Of a stretch of 6,046 nucleotides of DNA, positions 4,900 through 6,046 are shown piece after piece. The stretch spans positions 1 through 6,046 of the forward strand of contig JAFDFT010000345.1 in NCBI GenBank assembly GCA_019309685.1. Direction: 5' to 3'. The notes under the pieces were generated by a model. That model was not told where the DNA came from. It worked only from the letters and a program-made list of their open reading frames with translations, and made no database searches. The DNA comes from Deltaproteobacteria bacterium (GTDB lineage Bacteria; Desulfobacterota; Desulfobacteria; Desulfobacterales; JAABPS01). Position numbers and translations under genes: made by a program. Numbering within the stretch: position 1 is the first letter of the stretch; every line of letters starts with the position of its first letter.

Positions 4900-6046
4900 A
4901 TGATGGATAAATTTAAGATTACAGAAAAAACAACAAAGATGGTTCAGCGTATTTTCAATCGGCTCTCCTTAAATCAAAAAATTCGCATCGTAACAGGGAA
5001 AATAACCTTAAAGGAGGCGTGGTTCATTTTCCGAAGGAAAAGACTTTACAATACTGTTCCCTGGTGTGCGGGAGGAGTCAGACGACTAAGGGTACCTAAA
5101 TTGAAATTTTCCGACGGTCCCAGGGGAGTAGTCATGCACGACTCAACCTGTTTTCCCGTTACAATTGCGCGTGCAGCGAGTTTTGACCGGGAGCTGGAGA
5201 ATAGCATTGCACAAGTCATCGGCATCGAGGCTCGGGCCGGCGGCGCCAATTACTTTGGAGGCGTATGTATTAATTTGCTGAGACATCCTGCGTGGGGCAG
5301 GGCTCAAGAGAGCTATGGCGAAGACCCGTTCCTTCAGGGGGAAATGGGACTGGCATTGACCCAAGGGGTGCAAAAGCACAATGTCATTGCCTGTATAAAA
5401 CATTTCGCTCTCAATAGCATGGAAAACATGCGTTTCGAGGTCGATGTAAAGACAGAGGACCGGGCACTTTATGAGGTGTATCTGCCCCATTTTAAAAAGT
5501 GTATTGACGGAGGAGCTGCCTCGGTTATGGGAGCGTATAACAAAGTCAACGGTGACTACGCATGCGAAAACAAAAGGCTGCTTAGAGATATTCTAATGAA
5601 AGAATGGGGGTTTGAAGGTTTTGTTATCTCCGATTTTCTCTGGGCCATCCACGATAGTGCCAAGGCCGCTAATGCAGGGTGTCATGTTGAAATGCCCATA
5701 CCGAGAAAATACGGCAAGAAATTGAAAAAAGCCGTTAAGAAAGGCGCCGTTTCCATGGAGGTTTTAAATGATGCCGTAACACGGACTATATCGACACTCA
5801 TCCAGTTTTCAAACCAGCCCGACATTCGCCGATATTCCAAAAAAGATATCGCCTGTCAATCCCATATGGAGTTGGCGCGTCATGCTGCAGAAAAATCAAT
5901 GGTGCTGCTGAAAAACAAAGACAACATCCTCCCCCTCCCAGCTTCGGCTGAGAAAATTTTGGTTGTGGGGAAACTGGCAGATACAGAAAATACCGGAGAT
6001 CACGGAAGTTCACGTGTATACCCTCCATATGTTGTTACTCCGTTAC
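4900..6046 (+). CDS. Glycoside hydrolase family 3 beta-glycosidase, 5' part, runs off the window
   Basis: The first 382 codons of a retaining exo-beta-glycosidase, acting on beta-glucosides or beta-xylosides. The (beta/alpha)8 domain begins at LSLNQK, with SDGPRG (71-76; Asp72 for substrate binding), ESYGEDPFL, KHFALN (167-172), and GFVISDF holding the probable nucleophile Asp245. A GLKN-like LLKNKDNILPL from about 337 opens the second domain, which is cut at the window edge after GDHGSSRVYPPYVVTP. Family members run about 700-850 residues, so roughly half is visible and the acid/base residue is not. There is no signal peptide (the start is MMDKFKITEK), so it should act in the cytoplasm on imported oligosaccharides or glycosides. 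Lying 157 nt after xylulokinase on the same strand, it could supply xylose from xylosides. The sequence alone does not separate xylosidase from glucosidase. Confidence 0.93.
   Translation, partial: MMDKFKITEKTTKMVQRIFNRLSLNQKIRIVTGKITLKEAWFIFRRKRLYNTVPWCAGGVRRLRVPKLKFSDGPRGVVMHDSTCFPVTIARAASFDRELENSIAQVIGIEARAGGANYFGGVCINLLRHPAWGRAQESYGEDPFLQGEMGLALTQGVQKHNVIACIKHFALNSMENMRFEVDVKTEDRALYEVYLPHFKKCIDGGAASVMGAYNKVNGDYACENKRLLRDILMKEWGFEGFVISDFLWAIHDSAKAANAGCHVEMPIPRKYGKKLKKAVKKGAVSMEVLNDAVTRTISTLIQFSNQPDIRRYSKKDIACQSHMELARHAAEKSMVLLKNKDNILPLPASAEKILVVGKLADTENTGDHGSSRVYPPYVVTPL

Noticed and set aside
5143..5490. Minus-strand frame opposite the GH3 gene
   Set aside because: The plus-strand frame has all the GH3 motifs here; the antisense frame has none.

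Overview
The window is about 6 kb of bacterial DNA in two blocks pointing away from each other. Bases 62-1308 (minus strand) carry two redox or enzyme-like genes. Bases 1781-6046 (plus strand) carry a pentose and glycoside utilisation cluster. The genes have Shine-Dalgarno-type sites and bacterial spacing. I see no tRNA, rRNA, CRISPR array, transposase or attachment site. The taxon cannot be fixed from the sequence. UGA read as selenocysteine, a DUF6125-like protein and a eukaryote-like xylulokinase would suit an anaerobic or marine bacterium such as a Desulfobacterota or PVC-group member, but this is only a guess.

Minus-strand block: a protein resembling DUF6125 (781-1308) is followed, after an 89-nt gap holding a strong hairpin, by a gene that looks split by a stop codon. 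The two halves are in the same frame and are joined by a TGA at the exact site where vertebrate iodothyronine deiodinases have selenocysteine (GSFT-U-PPF). An EAHP motif follows at the spacing known from those enzymes, and a small stem-loop lies 20 nt past the TGA. I read this as one 209-residue selenoprotein, a bacterial deiodinase-like thioredoxin-fold protein, not a pseudogene. Gene callers would normally break it into two ORFs. It is the most notable item here.

Middle: 1309-1780 is an A+T-rich divergent intergenic region with a possible plus-strand promoter and two short minus-strand open stretches that read like protein and may be relics.

Plus-strand block: a xylose isomerase-like TIM-barrel gene (1781-2840) is broken by a frameshift together with an apparent internal loss of roughly 80 nt. 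A 306-nt leader-like gap follows, with nested inverted repeats and a 19-codon ORF behind an ideal ribosome site. Next come an intact FGGY kinase of the eukaryotic xylulokinase type (3147-4742) and the first 382 codons of a GH3 beta-glycosidase with no signal peptide, which runs off the right edge. The implied pathway is intracellular release of a sugar by GH3, isomerisation of an aldose, and phosphorylation of the ketose. The isomerase step is probably lost in this copy, unless the break is an assembly error.
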